From the NCBI RefSeq assembly GCF_000424145.1, contig NZ_KE384138.1, positions 26,464-90,463 on the forward strand: a DNA stretch of 64,000 nucleotides, in the 5' to 3' direction. Position numbers and translations under genes: made by a program. The DNA is from Butyrivibrio sp. AC2005. GTDB lineage: Bacteria; Bacillota; Clostridia; Lachnospirales; Lachnospiraceae. The notes under the pieces are model-generated. The model worked only from the letters and a program-made list of their open reading frames with translations. It ran no database searches and was not told where the DNA came from. Each line of letters opens with the position of its first letter. The first letter of the stretch is position 1. Shown one piece after another: positions 37,381 through 46,265 of the stretch.

Positions 37381-37398
37381 ACTGCTCGCTTTCTAAAT

Positions 37399-37528
37399 CC
37401 CCTCATCCGGCTGCTTTGCAGCCACCTTCCCCCCAAGGGGAAGGCTTTTATTTATTACCTCTCAGGAGTAGGTTTTTATTTTGCCTTCCCCCTCTGGGGG
37501 AAGGTGGCGCAAAGCGCCGGATGAGGGG
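37399..37528. repeat. Two palindromic repeats facing each other (130 bp)
   Basis: A left copy (CCCCTCATCCGG, hairpin, CCTTCCCCCC...GGGGAAGGC) is joined by about 36 bp of AT-rich spacer to a complete inverted copy ending CGCCGGATGAGGGG. The element occupies the ispG-polC gap and could fold into one long hairpin. Confidence 0.9.
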
Positions 37529-37533
37529 TTATT

Positions 37534-38592
37534 TCAATCGTTCCAGTGAATAAGCTCCTCGCGCAACGCGCTAATAAGCTCAGCCTCAGGAACCTTTTTT
37601 ATAACTTCGCCGCGTCTGATGAGGAGACCCTCACCAATACCGCCTGCAACACCGATGTCAGCCTCTCTGGCTTCACCGGGACCATTAACTGCACAGCCCA
37701 TAACAGCAACCTTGATATCAAGAGGGAACTCCTGAACCATCTTCTCAACATCATTGGCAAGTCCGATGAGATCTATCTTGGTTCTGCCACAGGTAGGGCA
37801 TGATACAACTTCAATTCCGCCCTTTCTAAGGCCAAGGGTTTTAAGTATCATCTTGGCTGTTCTTATCTCTTCGGTAGGATCACCGGAAAGGGATACACGG
37901 ATTGTATCACCTATTCCCTCGTTTAATATTATTCCAAGTCCAATGGAGGACTTAATATTGCCGCCATAAAGAGTACCTGCTTCAGTGATTCCCACATGAA
38001 GAGGATAATTGGTCTTCTCTGCGAGCTTTTTATGAGCATCAACGCAGAGCATGACATTTGATGATTTAATACTGATTACAAGATTATCGTATCCGAATTC
38101 CTCGATGATGTTTACTTTATCAAGTGCGCTCTCAACAAGTCCATCTGCTGTAACACCGCCGTACTTTTCAAGAAGATCCTTCTCAAGTGATCCGCTGTTA
38201 ACACCGACTCTAATTGGGATATTTCTCTCCTTCGCAGTCTTAACAACAGCTTCAATTCTATCCTTGGAACCGATGTTGCCCGGATTTATTCTGATTTTGT
38301 CAGCACCGTTTTCCATGGCAGCGATAGCCATCTTATAATCAAAATGAATATCTGCAACCAGAGGAATATGAATTCTGCTCTTTATGCTTTTTATGGCGTC
38401 AGCTGCTTCCTGATTAGGCACCGTGCATCTTACGATATCACAACCGGCTGCCTCAAGAGCAAGTATCTGAGATACGGTTTTTTCTACATCCTCAGTGGGT
38501 GTGTTTGTCATTGACTGAATCATGATGGGGTTTCCGCCACCAATGACCTTGTTTCCGATATGTACGACTTTTGTGTTATCTCTGTATGCCAT
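37534..38592 (-). CDS. ispG: (E)-4-hydroxy-3-methylbut-2-enyl-diphosphate synthase (flavodoxin)
   Basis: Penultimate MEP pathway enzyme, an iron-sulfur protein of 352 residues. The TIM-barrel half has VHIGNKVIGGGNPIMIQSMT and VADIHFDYKMA. The C-terminal [4Fe-4S] ligands are in VSCPTCGRT and VMGCAVNGPGEA. A GGAGG site precedes the ATG. It lies between rseP and polC, with repeat elements on both sides, so it may not be tightly coupled to either gene. Confidence 0.97.
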   Translation of the reverse strand: MAYRDNTKVVHIGNKVIGGGNPIMIQSMTNTPTEDVEKTVSQILALEAAGCDIVRCTVPNQEAADAIKSIKSRIHIPLVADIHFDYKMAIAAMENGADKIRINPGNIGSKDRIEAVVKTAKERNIPIRVGVNSGSLEKDLLEKYGGVTADGLVESALDKVNIIEEFGYDNLVISIKSSNVMLCVDAHKKLAEKTNYPLHVGITEAGTLYGGNIKSSIGLGIILNEGIGDTIRVSLSGDPTEEIRTAKMILKTLGLRKGGIEVVSCPTCGRTKIDLIGLANDVEKMVQEFPLDIKVAVMGCAVNGPGEAREADIGVAGGIGEGLLIRRGEVIKKVPEAELISALREELIHWND

Positions 38593-38609
38593 ATTTGCCT
38601 CCTGCCTTT

Positions 38610-38702
38610 CCCCTCATCCGGCGCTTCGCGCCACCTGTCTTCGCTTCGCTTCGGTCCGCGCAGAACAATCGTCCCCCGGACGATTTGCGCCCCCAAGGTG
38701 AA
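38610..38702 (-). repeat. Dispersed palindromic repeat, long form, damaged end
   Basis: Same architecture as the long forms at 22160 and 29010, including AATCGTCCCCCGGACGATT, but the last segment reads CCCCAAGGTGAA and lacks GGGAAGGC. It lies between rseP and ispG; ispG has its own GGAGG site nearer the start. Confidence 0.88.
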
Positions 38703-38719
38703 TGAACTAAATAATAAAC

Positions 38720-39775
38720 TTACTTCATAAATTTAGAAATATCACTGATAACAACTACAACCATAAATGCCATCAGTACGACCATTCCCACAAGGTGGAC
38801 CATTCCTTCCTTTTCTCTGGGAACCGGCTTGCCTCTTAATACTTCAATAAACTGGAATACAAGTCTGCCTCCATCCAGTGCAGGGAAAGGAAGAAGGTTC
38901 ATAATTCCGAGATTCACTGATAAGAGAGTCATAAGTTCAAGCATTGTAAGTATTACAGATGAAATACCATATGGGCTGACTGCTTCGTAGGTATCATCAA
39001 CAATTTTCACCATTCCGACAGGTCCTGACACATCTCCAAGAGAAAGTCTTCCCTGAATAAGAAGTGCCAGACTTCTGTAAGTAGTCTTGAAATAATAAAG
39101 CACATCGTAGAAAGCATAAGGAATAACCTTAAGGCCGGTTATTTTCTCATATTTTCCAAGATATATTCCCATAAAATAGCGTCCCTGCTCCTCATCGTAG
39201 TGAGGAGTGAGTTCTGTGTGCATAAGCTCGCCATTTCTCTCAAAATCTATATGCATCACATTGCCCTGACTAAACTGGGAAATGATAGTCACTTCAGAGG
39301 CAAGATGGATTTTCTCACCATCAACCTTCACAATGAGGTCGCCCTCCTGAAGTCCCGCCTCGGCAGCAGCCGAATTCCCGTCTGTCAATCCGGAAACCAC
39401 AGGAAAATCCCAGGGTGAGTTGGCAACAACTATTATCGCAAGAATCATCGCAGTGATAAAGTTAAAAAATGGACCGCCAAAAAGGACCGCTATTCTCGCC
39501 CAGACATTAGCATTGGGAAAAGACCTTTCATCATAGCCATGATCTTCGCCGTCTATGTCATCCTCGCCTTCAAATCTGCAGGCACCACCGATAGGCAAAA
39601 GTCTTATGCTATAAAGAGTTTCGCCCTTTTGCTTTTTAAAAAGCACGGGCCCCATTCCTATAAAGAATTCCAAAACTCTTATATTGTTTGCCTTGGCAAT
39701 AAGAAAATGACCGAGTTCATGAGTTGTTACAAGAACTCCGAATATTATAAAAAACAGTATTAAACTAACTAACAT
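38720..39775 (-). CDS. rseP: Site-2 intramembrane zinc protease RseP
   Basis: An S2P-type membrane protease of 351 residues. HELGH (residues 19-23) lies in the first TM helix. A PDZ domain lies at about 125-205 (GLQEGDLIVKVDGEKIH), and the second metal site NLLPFPALDGG is in a later TM helix. It cuts membrane-bound anti-sigma factors and remnant signal peptides in relatives. GAGGAAT precedes the ATG. The order cdsA-dxr-rseP-ispG is conserved in Firmicutes, though proS, often next, is absent. Confidence 0.95.
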   Translation of the reverse strand: MLVSLILFFIIFGVLVTTHELGHFLIAKANNIRVLEFFIGMGPVLFKKQKGETLYSIRLLPIGGACRFEGEDDIDGEDHGYDERSFPNANVWARIAVLFGGPFFNFITAMILAIIVVANSPWDFPVVSGLTDGNSAAAEAGLQEGDLIVKVDGEKIHLASEVTIISQFSQGNVMHIDFERNGELMHTELTPHYDEEQGRYFMGIYLGKYEKITGLKVIPYAFYDVLYYFKTTYRSLALLIQGRLSLGDVSGPVGMVKIVDDTYEAVSPYGISSVILTMLELMTLLSVNLGIMNLLPFPALDGGRLVFQFIEVLRGKPVPREKEGMVHLVGMVVLMAFMVVVVISDISKFMK

Positions 39776-39803
39776 TTATATTCCTCACATCTGTGATTTA
39801 TCT

Positions 39804-40943
39804 TTATTTCCCAAGATATTCGTAGGTCTCGGATTCTGCCATAAGAATCTCTTCAAGATTAGGATTTTCGATCTTTTTATGATGAGCCATGGCATTTGAA
39901 ATCATATCGTATATCTCAAGGAATTTGATTTCTCTATTAATGAATTTCTTAACTGCCATCTCATTTGCAGCGTTGAATACAGTAGGCATACTACCACCTG
40001 CTCTTGCAGCATCGTATGCAAGCTTAAGCCCCTGGAAGGTATCTGTATCGGGCTTCTCAAATGTAATCTGAGCCAGTTCAAAGAAATCAAGTCTCTTTTC
40101 ACTCATAGGCATTCTGTCAGGATAGAAAAGAGCATACTGTATAGGAAGCTTCATGTCAGGCACGCCAAGCTGAGCCATAACCGCTCCGTCTACAAACTGC
40201 ACCGCAGAATGGATTATACTCTGAGGCTGAATTATTACCTGTATCTGATCGAGTGAAACATCAAAAAGCCATCTGGCTTCCATAACTTCAAGGCCCTTAT
40301 TAACCAGAGATGCAGAATCGATTGTTACCTTCGGTCCCATATCCCAGTTGGGGTGCTTAAGTGCATCATCTACTGTCATCTCAGAAAGCTCTTCACGCTT
40401 CTTACCTCTGAAAGGGCCGCCGGATGCAGTGAGAAGAATCTTCTCAAGCTTGTTCTTAGGTTCTCCGTTCAATGACTGGAAAATAGCACTGTGTTCACTG
40501 TCCACGGGAAGAATGCTGACATTCATCTTAGCAGCCAGTGGCATAATAATGTGGCCTGCAGTAACAAGTGTCTCCTTGTTAGCAAGTGCTATGTCCTTAC
40601 CGCTTTCAATTGCTGCCATTGTAGGTCTTATGCCGATCATGCCAACTACAGCAGTGAGTACTGTATCCGCATCGGGAACCTGTACAATTTCTATAAGTCC
40701 TTCCATGCCAGAAAAGACCTCAACAGGAAGGTCAGCGATTTTCACCTTAAGTTCTTTTGCTGCCTTCTCATCGAACATAGCAACATACTTAGGCATGAAC
40801 TCTCTAACCTGCTGCTCCACCTTGCCGACACTCTTGTTAGCAGCAATACCTACAATTTTAATGCCATCAGGGTTAGCCCTTGCGACATCAAGTGTTTGTG
40901 TTCCTATGGATCCTGTTGAGCCAAGTAGAATTATTTTTCTCAT
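39804..40943 (-). CDS. dxr: 1-deoxy-D-xylulose-5-phosphate reductoisomerase
   Basis: Second MEP enzyme; converts DXP to 2-C-methyl-D-erythritol-4-phosphate with NADPH. It has 379 residues. The NADPH motif GSTGSIGTQTLD is at residues 7-18. The active-site loop is around LPVDSEHSAIFQSL, followed by TASGGPFRG and NWDMGPKVTIDSASLVNKGLE. The ATG is preceded by GAGAGG. It lies directly downstream of cdsA. Confidence 0.97.
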   Translation of the reverse strand: MRKIILLGSTGSIGTQTLDVARANPDGIKIVGIAANKSVGKVEQQVREFMPKYVAMFDEKAAKELKVKIADLPVEVFSGMEGLIEIVQVPDADTVLTAVVGMIGIRPTMAAIESGKDIALANKETLVTAGHIIMPLAAKMNVSILPVDSEHSAIFQSLNGEPKNKLEKILLTASGGPFRGKKREELSEMTVDDALKHPNWDMGPKVTIDSASLVNKGLEVMEARWLFDVSLDQIQVIIQPQSIIHSAVQFVDGAVMAQLGVPDMKLPIQYALFYPDRMPMSEKRLDFFELAQITFEKPDTDTFQGLKLAYDAARAGGSMPTVFNAANEMAVKKFINREIKFLEIYDMISNAMAHHKKIENPNLEEILMAESETYEYLGK

Positions 40944-40959
40944 TGAACAAACCTCTCAT

Positions 40960-41787
40960 CTACTTCAAAAATATAAGTGCCAAAAAATATATTGCAGGTG
41001 TGATGAAAATCACACTGTCAAATCTATCCATTATTCCACCGTGTCCGGGGATAAGTTTTCCGTAATCTTTAATGTCGTGATCTCTCTTGATGCCGGAAGC
41101 AATCAGGTCTCCAATCTGAGATAAGATTCCGGAAACAAGGGTTATAACGGCAAAGCTGATAATTGCTGTCTGCAGCTTCATATTGGGATCAGCGTAGGTT
41201 GCATAAACATATCCGAAAAGTACTCCGAAAAGTACACTCCCCAATATACCGCCGATTGAACCTTCAATGGTCTTCTTCGGTGACAGGACGGGGCACAATT
41301 TATGCTTACCTAATGCAACACCCGAAAAGTATGCGAAGGTATCACAAATCCATGCTACAAACGGAAGCCATGCCAAAAACTGTCCCGTAGGAAATGATCT
41401 CAGAAGGTAGATGAATGAAAGCATCATCGGTGCATAGATAAATGAGAATACTGCACCTACCAGCTGATCTGATTTGAATTTGGGATACTTAAAAACAAAT
41501 ACTGCTGCCTCAGCCACAAACAGTCCCATAATAATGGCTACAAAAGCAGACATATTTGCCCCTGTTGTCATCAAAATAAAATAATGTATCACTACAGCAG
41601 CAAGTCCTATGAACTGAGGAAGTCCTAACTTTTTATTTTTTTCCTGAACTCCAAGTGCTACTGCAAGCTCATGATATCCTACAAGCGATACGCAAAGGAG
41701 AACTCCGGCAGTTACATATCCTCCAAGTCCAAGTGTCAATATAAGCAGAACCACCAGAACAGCTCCGCTTATTATTCTAGTCTTCAT
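40960..41787 (-). CDS. cdsA: Phosphatidate cytidylyltransferase
   Basis: Makes CDP-diacylglycerol for phospholipid synthesis. It is a membrane protein of 275 residues with about eight TM helices. The family signature is near the C-terminus: SQIGDLIASGIKRDHDIKDYG, then LIPGHGGIMDRFDS. An inner PKKTIEGSIGG segment is also typical. GAGAGGG precedes the ATG. It lies 27 bp after uppS. Confidence 0.95.
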   Translation of the reverse strand: MKTRIISGAVLVVLLILTLGLGGYVTAGVLLCVSLVGYHELAVALGVQEKNKKLGLPQFIGLAAVVIHYFILMTTGANMSAFVAIIMGLFVAEAAVFVFKYPKFKSDQLVGAVFSFIYAPMMLSFIYLLRSFPTGQFLAWLPFVAWICDTFAYFSGVALGKHKLCPVLSPKKTIEGSIGGILGSVLFGVLFGYVYATYADPNMKLQTAIISFAVITLVSGILSQIGDLIASGIKRDHDIKDYGKLIPGHGGIMDRFDSVIFITPAIYFLALIFLK

Positions 41788-41814
41788 AGTTTACCCTCTC
41801 AAATAAGGATTTAT

Positions 41815-42540
41815 TTATTGGGCATCGTCCTTTAATCCGCCGTATTTGCGGTTACGATTACCATAGGCATCCACAGCCTTCTGAAGCTCAGCTTCATCAA
41901 AATCGGGCCATGCAATATCCGTATAATAAAATTCTGTATAAGCGCACTGCCAAAGAAGGAAGTTACTGAGGCGCTGCTCACCACAGGTACGAATCATGAG
42001 ATCGGGATCAGGAATATTACCCGTATCAAGGTTCTTAGAAATCATTTCCTCTGAAATCTCATCAGCACTGATTTCACCTGTTTTACATTCATCTGCAAGC
42101 TTCCTTACGGCGCGAACAATCTCATCACGGCTGCCATAATTGATAGCAATGGTAAAAGTAAGTCCTGTGTTACCTGCTGTAGCTCTCTCAAGCTCCTCAA
42201 TTGCTGCCCTGATATCATCGGAGAGTCTGCTCCTCTCGCCAATTACCTGGCAACGAACATTATTCTTCATGGACTTCTTGATACTGCTCTTAAGATAGGT
42301 TTTAAGGATTGTCATAAGGGCAGCAACTTCAGTCTCCGGTCTGTTCCAGTTCTCAGTTGAAAAGGCATATACAGTAAGGTACTTAATTCCCATGTCCCTT
42401 GCTACTACAAGGATGTCCTCTACAGCCTTTGCACCCTGCTTATGACCATAGTTTCTGGGGAGACCTTTGGCCTTGGCCCAGCGTCCGTTTCCGTCAAGAA
42501 TTATTGCTACGTGTTGCGGTATTTTTTTATTTTCTTCCAT
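41815..42540 (-). CDS. uppS: Undecaprenyl diphosphate synthase (cis-prenyltransferase)
   Basis: Extends farnesyl diphosphate to the C55 wall lipid carrier. It has 241 residues. The N-terminal substrate motif HVAIILDGNGRWAKAKGLPR holds the catalytic Asp. YAFSTENWNRP and the C-terminal RTCGEQRLSNFLLWQCAYTE are family signatures. GAGGTC precedes the ATG. Its substrate is supplied by the ispA product encoded near 7 kb in this window. Confidence 0.96.
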   Translation of the reverse strand: MEENKKIPQHVAIILDGNGRWAKAKGLPRNYGHKQGAKAVEDILVVARDMGIKYLTVYAFSTENWNRPETEVAALMTILKTYLKSSIKKSMKNNVRCQVIGERSRLSDDIRAAIEELERATAGNTGLTFTIAINYGSRDEIVRAVRKLADECKTGEISADEISEEMISKNLDTGNIPDPDLMIRTCGEQRLSNFLLWQCAYTEFYYTDIAWPDFDEAELQKAVDAYGNRNRKYGGLKDDAQ

Positions 42541-42560
42541 ATTGACCTCAAAATGTAAGT

Positions 42561-42588
42561 AGAGCCTGTGCTATAACCCACAGGCTCT
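42561..42588. terminator. Hairpin between frr and uppS
   Basis: A perfect 10-bp stem AGAGCCTGTG/CACAGGCTCT. The T-run (TTTT) follows on the plus strand; the minus strand tail is weaker (ACTTACATTTT). It may be an attenuator between frr and uppS. Confidence 0.5.
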
Positions 42589-42617
42589 TTTGAATCTTAT
42601 TTTCCACAGTGATTACA

Positions 42618-43169
42618 TCATACTGTCATGATTTCTTTGCTCTTTTCCTCAACGGCTTCGTCAATCTTCTTGACAAACTTATCTGTCATCTTCTGAAGAT
42701 CTTCTTCCATCTCAGCAATCTCATCCTCTGAAACATCGGTCCCCTTAAGCTTCTTAAAGGAATCATTTCCGTCTCTGCGGATATTTCTTACAGCAACCTT
42801 AGCCTCCTCGCCCTTCTTCTTAATATCCTTAGCGAGCTGCTTTCTGCGCTCCTCTGTAAGTTCAGGGAAGATAAGTCTTATAACACTACCATCGTTGCTG
42901 GGTGTGATACCGATATCGGAAGCAAGAATAGCCTTCTCGATATCCTTGATAAGAGTCTTATCCCAGGGAGCAATCTGAATCATACGTGCTTCAGGTATGG
43001 AAACATTACCAACCTGCTGAAGAGGTGTGGGTGTTCCATAATAATCAACCTTGAGTTTATCAAGTACATGCGGATTAGCGCGTCCTGCGCGAACTGCCGC
43101 AAGCTCAGAAGCAAGGAAATCAAAAGCTTTGGTCATTTTTTCTTCATAAGGCTTTACTTTTTCGTTCAT
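42618..43169 (-). CDS. frr: Ribosome recycling factor
   Basis: With EF-G it splits post-termination ribosomes. It has 183 residues, standard length. VRAGRANPHVLDKLKVDYYGTPTPLQQVGN and the C-terminal helix with KKGEEAKVAVRNIRRDGND are signatures. CGGAGG precedes the ATG. pyrH-frr-uppS order is conserved. Confidence 0.97.
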   Translation of the reverse strand: MNEKVKPYEEKMTKAFDFLASELAAVRAGRANPHVLDKLKVDYYGTPTPLQQVGNVSIPEARMIQIAPWDKTLIKDIEKAILASDIGITPSNDGSVIRLIFPELTEERRKQLAKDIKKKGEEAKVAVRNIRRDGNDSFKKLKGTDVSEDEIAEMEEDLQKMTDKFVKKIDEAVEEKSKEIMTV

Positions 43170-43192
43170 ACACTCATCCTCCGGATTATAGT

Positions 43193-43885
43193 TTAGGCTG
43201 TGACTGTGGTTCCGTTGAAGTCACCACTGGCTGCTTTTATTATACTATTTTCTTCCTGAAGTGCGAATACCCTCATAGGAATATGATTCTCTTTTACCAT
43301 TATTGAAGCTGTCATATCCACAACCTGAAGGTTCTGAGCAACGACATCATCAATGCTTATTGTGTCATATCTCTTTGCATCAGGGTTCTTCATAGGATCG
43401 CTGTCATAAACTCCATCGATAGCTTTGGCAAGAAGCATTGTATCTGCTTCTATCTCAATAGCGCGAAGAGCAGCACCCGTATCAGTTGAGAAGTACGGAT
43501 GGCCTGTGCCTCCCGCAAAGAAAACTACCATGCCTCTCTCAAAGTACTTGTTAGCTCTGTCCTTTGAGAAGAGCTTCGTAAATGAGCCGCACTCAAAAGG
43601 TGTAAGTATATTGGTCTTCATTCCCACGCTTCTGAAAATCTCAGAAACATAGATGCAGTTCATAATAGTCGCAAGCATACCGATCTGGTCTGCCTTGACA
43701 CGGTCTATAGCCTCGCTGCTGCGCCCTCTCCAGAAATTACCGCCGCCTATAACGATACCAACTTCTGTTCCGTTATCAACAAGCTGCTTTACCTGAAGTG
43801 CAACACCACGAACCGTATCCTCGTGAAATCCTGTTTTGTTTGGGCCAGCAAGAGCTTCGCCACTTAATTTTAAAAGTATTCTCAT
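43193..43885 (-). CDS. pyrH: UMP kinase
   Basis: Phosphorylates UMP to UDP; hexameric amino acid kinase fold. It has 230 residues. The N-terminal LLKLSGEAL, then VIGGGNFWRGR and the GMLATIMNCIY segment, are typical, as is PYFSTDTGAALRAIEIEADTMLLAKAIDGVYDSDP. Its ATG overlaps the bactofilin stop by one base (TAATG), so the two are coupled. The usual rpsB-tsf pair upstream is missing. Confidence 0.97.
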   Translation of the reverse strand: MRILLKLSGEALAGPNKTGFHEDTVRGVALQVKQLVDNGTEVGIVIGGGNFWRGRSSEAIDRVKADQIGMLATIMNCIYVSEIFRSVGMKTNILTPFECGSFTKLFSKDRANKYFERGMVVFFAGGTGHPYFSTDTGAALRAIEIEADTMLLAKAIDGVYDSDPMKNPDAKRYDTISIDDVVAQNLQVVDMTASIMVKENHIPMRVFALQEENSIIKAASGDFNGTTVTA

Positions 43886-44898
43886 TATTTTGTTCCCTTA
43901 AGACCATCAAAGAATGCAGAAGGATTAACCTCAGCATAAGACTGTGAGCAGTTACCTTCAATAACGGCACCATTGTTGATCTGTACTGACTGTGATTTGA
44001 TGTTACCCATAACAATAGCTGTTGTATCAAGAACTACAGGACCGGGAACATCGATGTCACCCTTAACAGCACCTGCTATAACAGCGCTTGTAGCAAAAAT
44101 GTTACCGATAACAACTGTGCTCTGTCCGATCTTAACACTTCCGTTACTTCTAACTTCACCTGTAATTCTTGCAGCCTCAGCATAAATCTCTGCTGCCTTT
44201 GAATCACCTTCGATCTCACCTGTTACATTGAGCTTACCAAGGCATGTAACATTACCGGTAATCTTACCAACAAGATCAAGAGAGCCTGTTGTCTCAAGAT
44301 TACCAACAATTTTCATACCCTCTGTAATGCTGGCTGTCTCATCTGTAGGTGTCTGTTGCTGAATGTCCATTGTATCAAATCCCCCATTGTTCATATAATT
44401 AGTAGTAGTTCTCTCCTCATACACAGGTGCTTCCTCAGCCTTCTTGCTGGCGATAGATTCAATCGCACTAAGAGAAGCTGCAAGATCAGCTACTGTATCA
44501 TCTGTATCCTCCTCCTCGAAGTTAATCTCATCAACTTCTTCAGGTTCTTCTACAAAAGTCTCCTCTTCAGGCTCGGAAACCTCAGGAATAACAGGCTCGG
44601 CAACAGGTCTTACTACTGCCTCTTCCTTCTCTTCAATTATCTCTTCCTCAACCTCTTCAATGACTTCTTCCGGCTCCTTAGCCTCAGTCTCTTCTGCCCC
44701 ACCTTCGTCGATCTTGATGTCGTCAAGATGATCAAGCATTTCATTAAGATCCTTCTTTACCTCTGCCTCTGACTTAGGCTTAACCACGTTTTCCTTCTTC
44801 GTAGTGTCCCCAAGGATCTTAGCTGTATCACCTTCCTCAGGCATAATTGTCTTTGCAGCCTGAGAGAGATCACTTTTCAGCTCTGAAAAAAATCCCAT
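43885..44898 (-). CDS. Bactofilin family polymer-forming cytoskeletal protein
   Basis: A 337-residue protein. The N-terminal half (about 35-185) is a highly acidic linker rich in Glu and Val. The C-terminal half (about 190-330) is a bactofilin beta-helix with repeated short strands: GNLETTGSLDLVGKITGNVT, LNVTGEIEGDSKA and VKGDIDVPGPVV. Bactofilins form filaments that localise wall enzymes. The next gene upstream is a wall-type polysaccharide deacetylase, which fits that role. The link to pyrH by overlapping stop/start is unusual. Confidence 0.88.
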   Translation of the reverse strand: MGFFSELKSDLSQAAKTIMPEEGDTAKILGDTTKKENVVKPKSEAEVKKDLNEMLDHLDDIKIDEGGAEETEAKEPEEVIEEVEEEIIEEKEEAVVRPVAEPVIPEVSEPEEETFVEEPEEVDEINFEEEDTDDTVADLAASLSAIESIASKKAEEAPVYEERTTTNYMNNGGFDTMDIQQQTPTDETASITEGMKIVGNLETTGSLDLVGKITGNVTCLGKLNVTGEIEGDSKAAEIYAEAARITGEVRSNGSVKIGQSTVVIGNIFATSAVIAGAVKGDIDVPGPVVLDTTAIVMGNIKSQSVQINNGAVIEGNCSQSYAEVNPSAFFDGLKGTK

Positions 44899-44921
44899 TT
44901 TCTCTTCCTCCGTTTCAAAAA

Positions 44922-45968
44922 TTACTGAGAATTACTGATATGTTGAACCGGTAACGTATCCTCCGTTATCGGAACTATCACTGTGTTATCCATGGCCTGT
45001 ATCTGTTCTATGATCTCAGGCAATGCTTCTACCGTGGCCTGTTTATCCTGCGCATCATGAAGAAGTATTATCGCCTCGTGAAACTTCGGCACTCCTGTCA
45101 TGACATTAGCCACTATTATGTCCTTATTTATCCCGGCTCTGTCATCACTGCTGGCTACATTCCAGTCAAAATATGTAATATTCTCGTGATTCAGATAATC
45201 TATAAGCTGTTCCATGGGAACTTTGCTTGCTGTGTTGGAGCTGCCTCCCGGGAATCTGTAAAACTTAGACCAGACGCCGGTTGTCTCATACAGATATGTC
45301 TGCAATTTATTAAAGTCCGCAGAAAAGCTTCCAAGCGACTCATACAGCTCACTGTACTTATGACTGTAGGAATGCATTCCGATAGTATGTCCACTCTCGG
45401 CAATGCGCCTGTAGATATCAGCGTATTCACTGCCTTCCTTACCTGTCACAAAAAAAGTAGCCTTCACACCGTAGCTGTCAAGTATATCAAGTATTGTATT
45501 TGTTGATGTGCTGGGCCCGTCATCAAAGGTTATGTATACTCTTCTTACCCCGTCCCATTCTTCCGGTTCTCCTGTGGCAGATTGACCTTCAGATGCTGCC
45601 TCGACCTTCTCGCCTGTTCCCCCTGTAACTTCTGCCTCCTCCACAGGTTTGACCTCTTCAGAATCCAAAGTCTCCCCCTGAATACTCTCCCAGACCACGC
45701 CGGTTCCTTTTTCCTCAGCCTCAATGGGGTTATCATTTTCCCCATCAGCCAAAAGCTCCTCACCATAGTGTTCTTCGTACCAGGACAACTCTTCCTTCGC
45801 CTTATTAAGGAGTCTCATAGTATGTCCGTTTCGAATAACCAGGAAAATACAGATGCACGTAGGAATTAGGCACGAAGCTGCAATAGAAAAGAGAATCAAT
45901 CTCCTCAAAAAGCGGATTCGTCTGGAACGATCCACGCCTGATCGCTGACCCTCCGTGTTCGTTGCCAT
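44922..45968 (-). CDS. Membrane-anchored polysaccharide deacetylase
   Basis: The protein begins with a basic cytoplasmic stretch and one TM helix (about 20-45), then an acidic Glu/Gly linker (about 55-125) and a NodB deacetylase domain (about 130-335). Motifs are visible: TFDDGPS (metal and base), HTIGMHSYSHKY (metal His pair), the RFPGGSS active-site segment, and ILLHDA. The likely substrate is peptidoglycan or another wall glycan. The start is uncertain: a GTG four codons upstream is also possible. It lies just before the bactofilin gene. Confidence 0.88.
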   Translation of the reverse strand: MATNTEGQRSGVDRSRRIRFLRRLILFSIAASCLIPTCICIFLVIRNGHTMRLLNKAKEELSWYEEHYGEELLADGENDNPIEAEEKGTGVVWESIQGETLDSEEVKPVEEAEVTGGTGEKVEAASEGQSATGEPEEWDGVRRVYITFDDGPSTSTNTILDILDSYGVKATFFVTGKEGSEYADIYRRIAESGHTIGMHSYSHKYSELYESLGSFSADFNKLQTYLYETTGVWSKFYRFPGGSSNTASKVPMEQLIDYLNHENITYFDWNVASSDDRAGINKDIIVANVMTGVPKFHEAIILLHDAQDKQATVEALPEIIEQIQAMDNTVIVPITEDTLPVQHISNSQ

Positions 45969-46040
45969 ATAAATTACCACATTTCCAACTTGCTGTTGTG
46001 TCTGTAACCAGACACCTGACTATCCACATAGCCAAACTAG

Positions 46041-46069
46041 ATTATAACACATATTAAGGAGTACAAAAA
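46041..46069 (-). promoter_or_regulatory. Putative extended -10 promoter of the deacetylase gene
   Basis: The minus strand reads TGTTATAAT, an extended -10 (TGnTATAAT), with only a weak T-rich -35. A leader of about 65 bases follows. Confidence 0.5.
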
Positions 46070-46265
46070 GCTAAAAATAGTTTTCGGAAGCAGGGACCTG
46101 CGTTTGCTGACGAAAACATTGTCAAGTTGGAAATTTTACCAAAATAATCACATAAATTTTGTAGGACAAAAAACGCTCAGTATATAGTTTTTTTATATTT
46201 ACTTAACGATATATTTATTGTCGTTTGATATCCTAATAACACCAAAGAAACAGGAGGTGTCCGGT

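Noticed and set aside
40348..41124. 258-codon rightward open frame
   Set aside because: Antisense to dxr and cdsA, whose signatures are intact; Ser/Leu/Ile bias typical of a reverse-strand shadow.
46080..46117. c-di-GMP riboswitch
   Set aside because: The GCAGGGACCTGC core recalls part of a GEMM motif, but the conserved flanking elements and receptor loop are missing.
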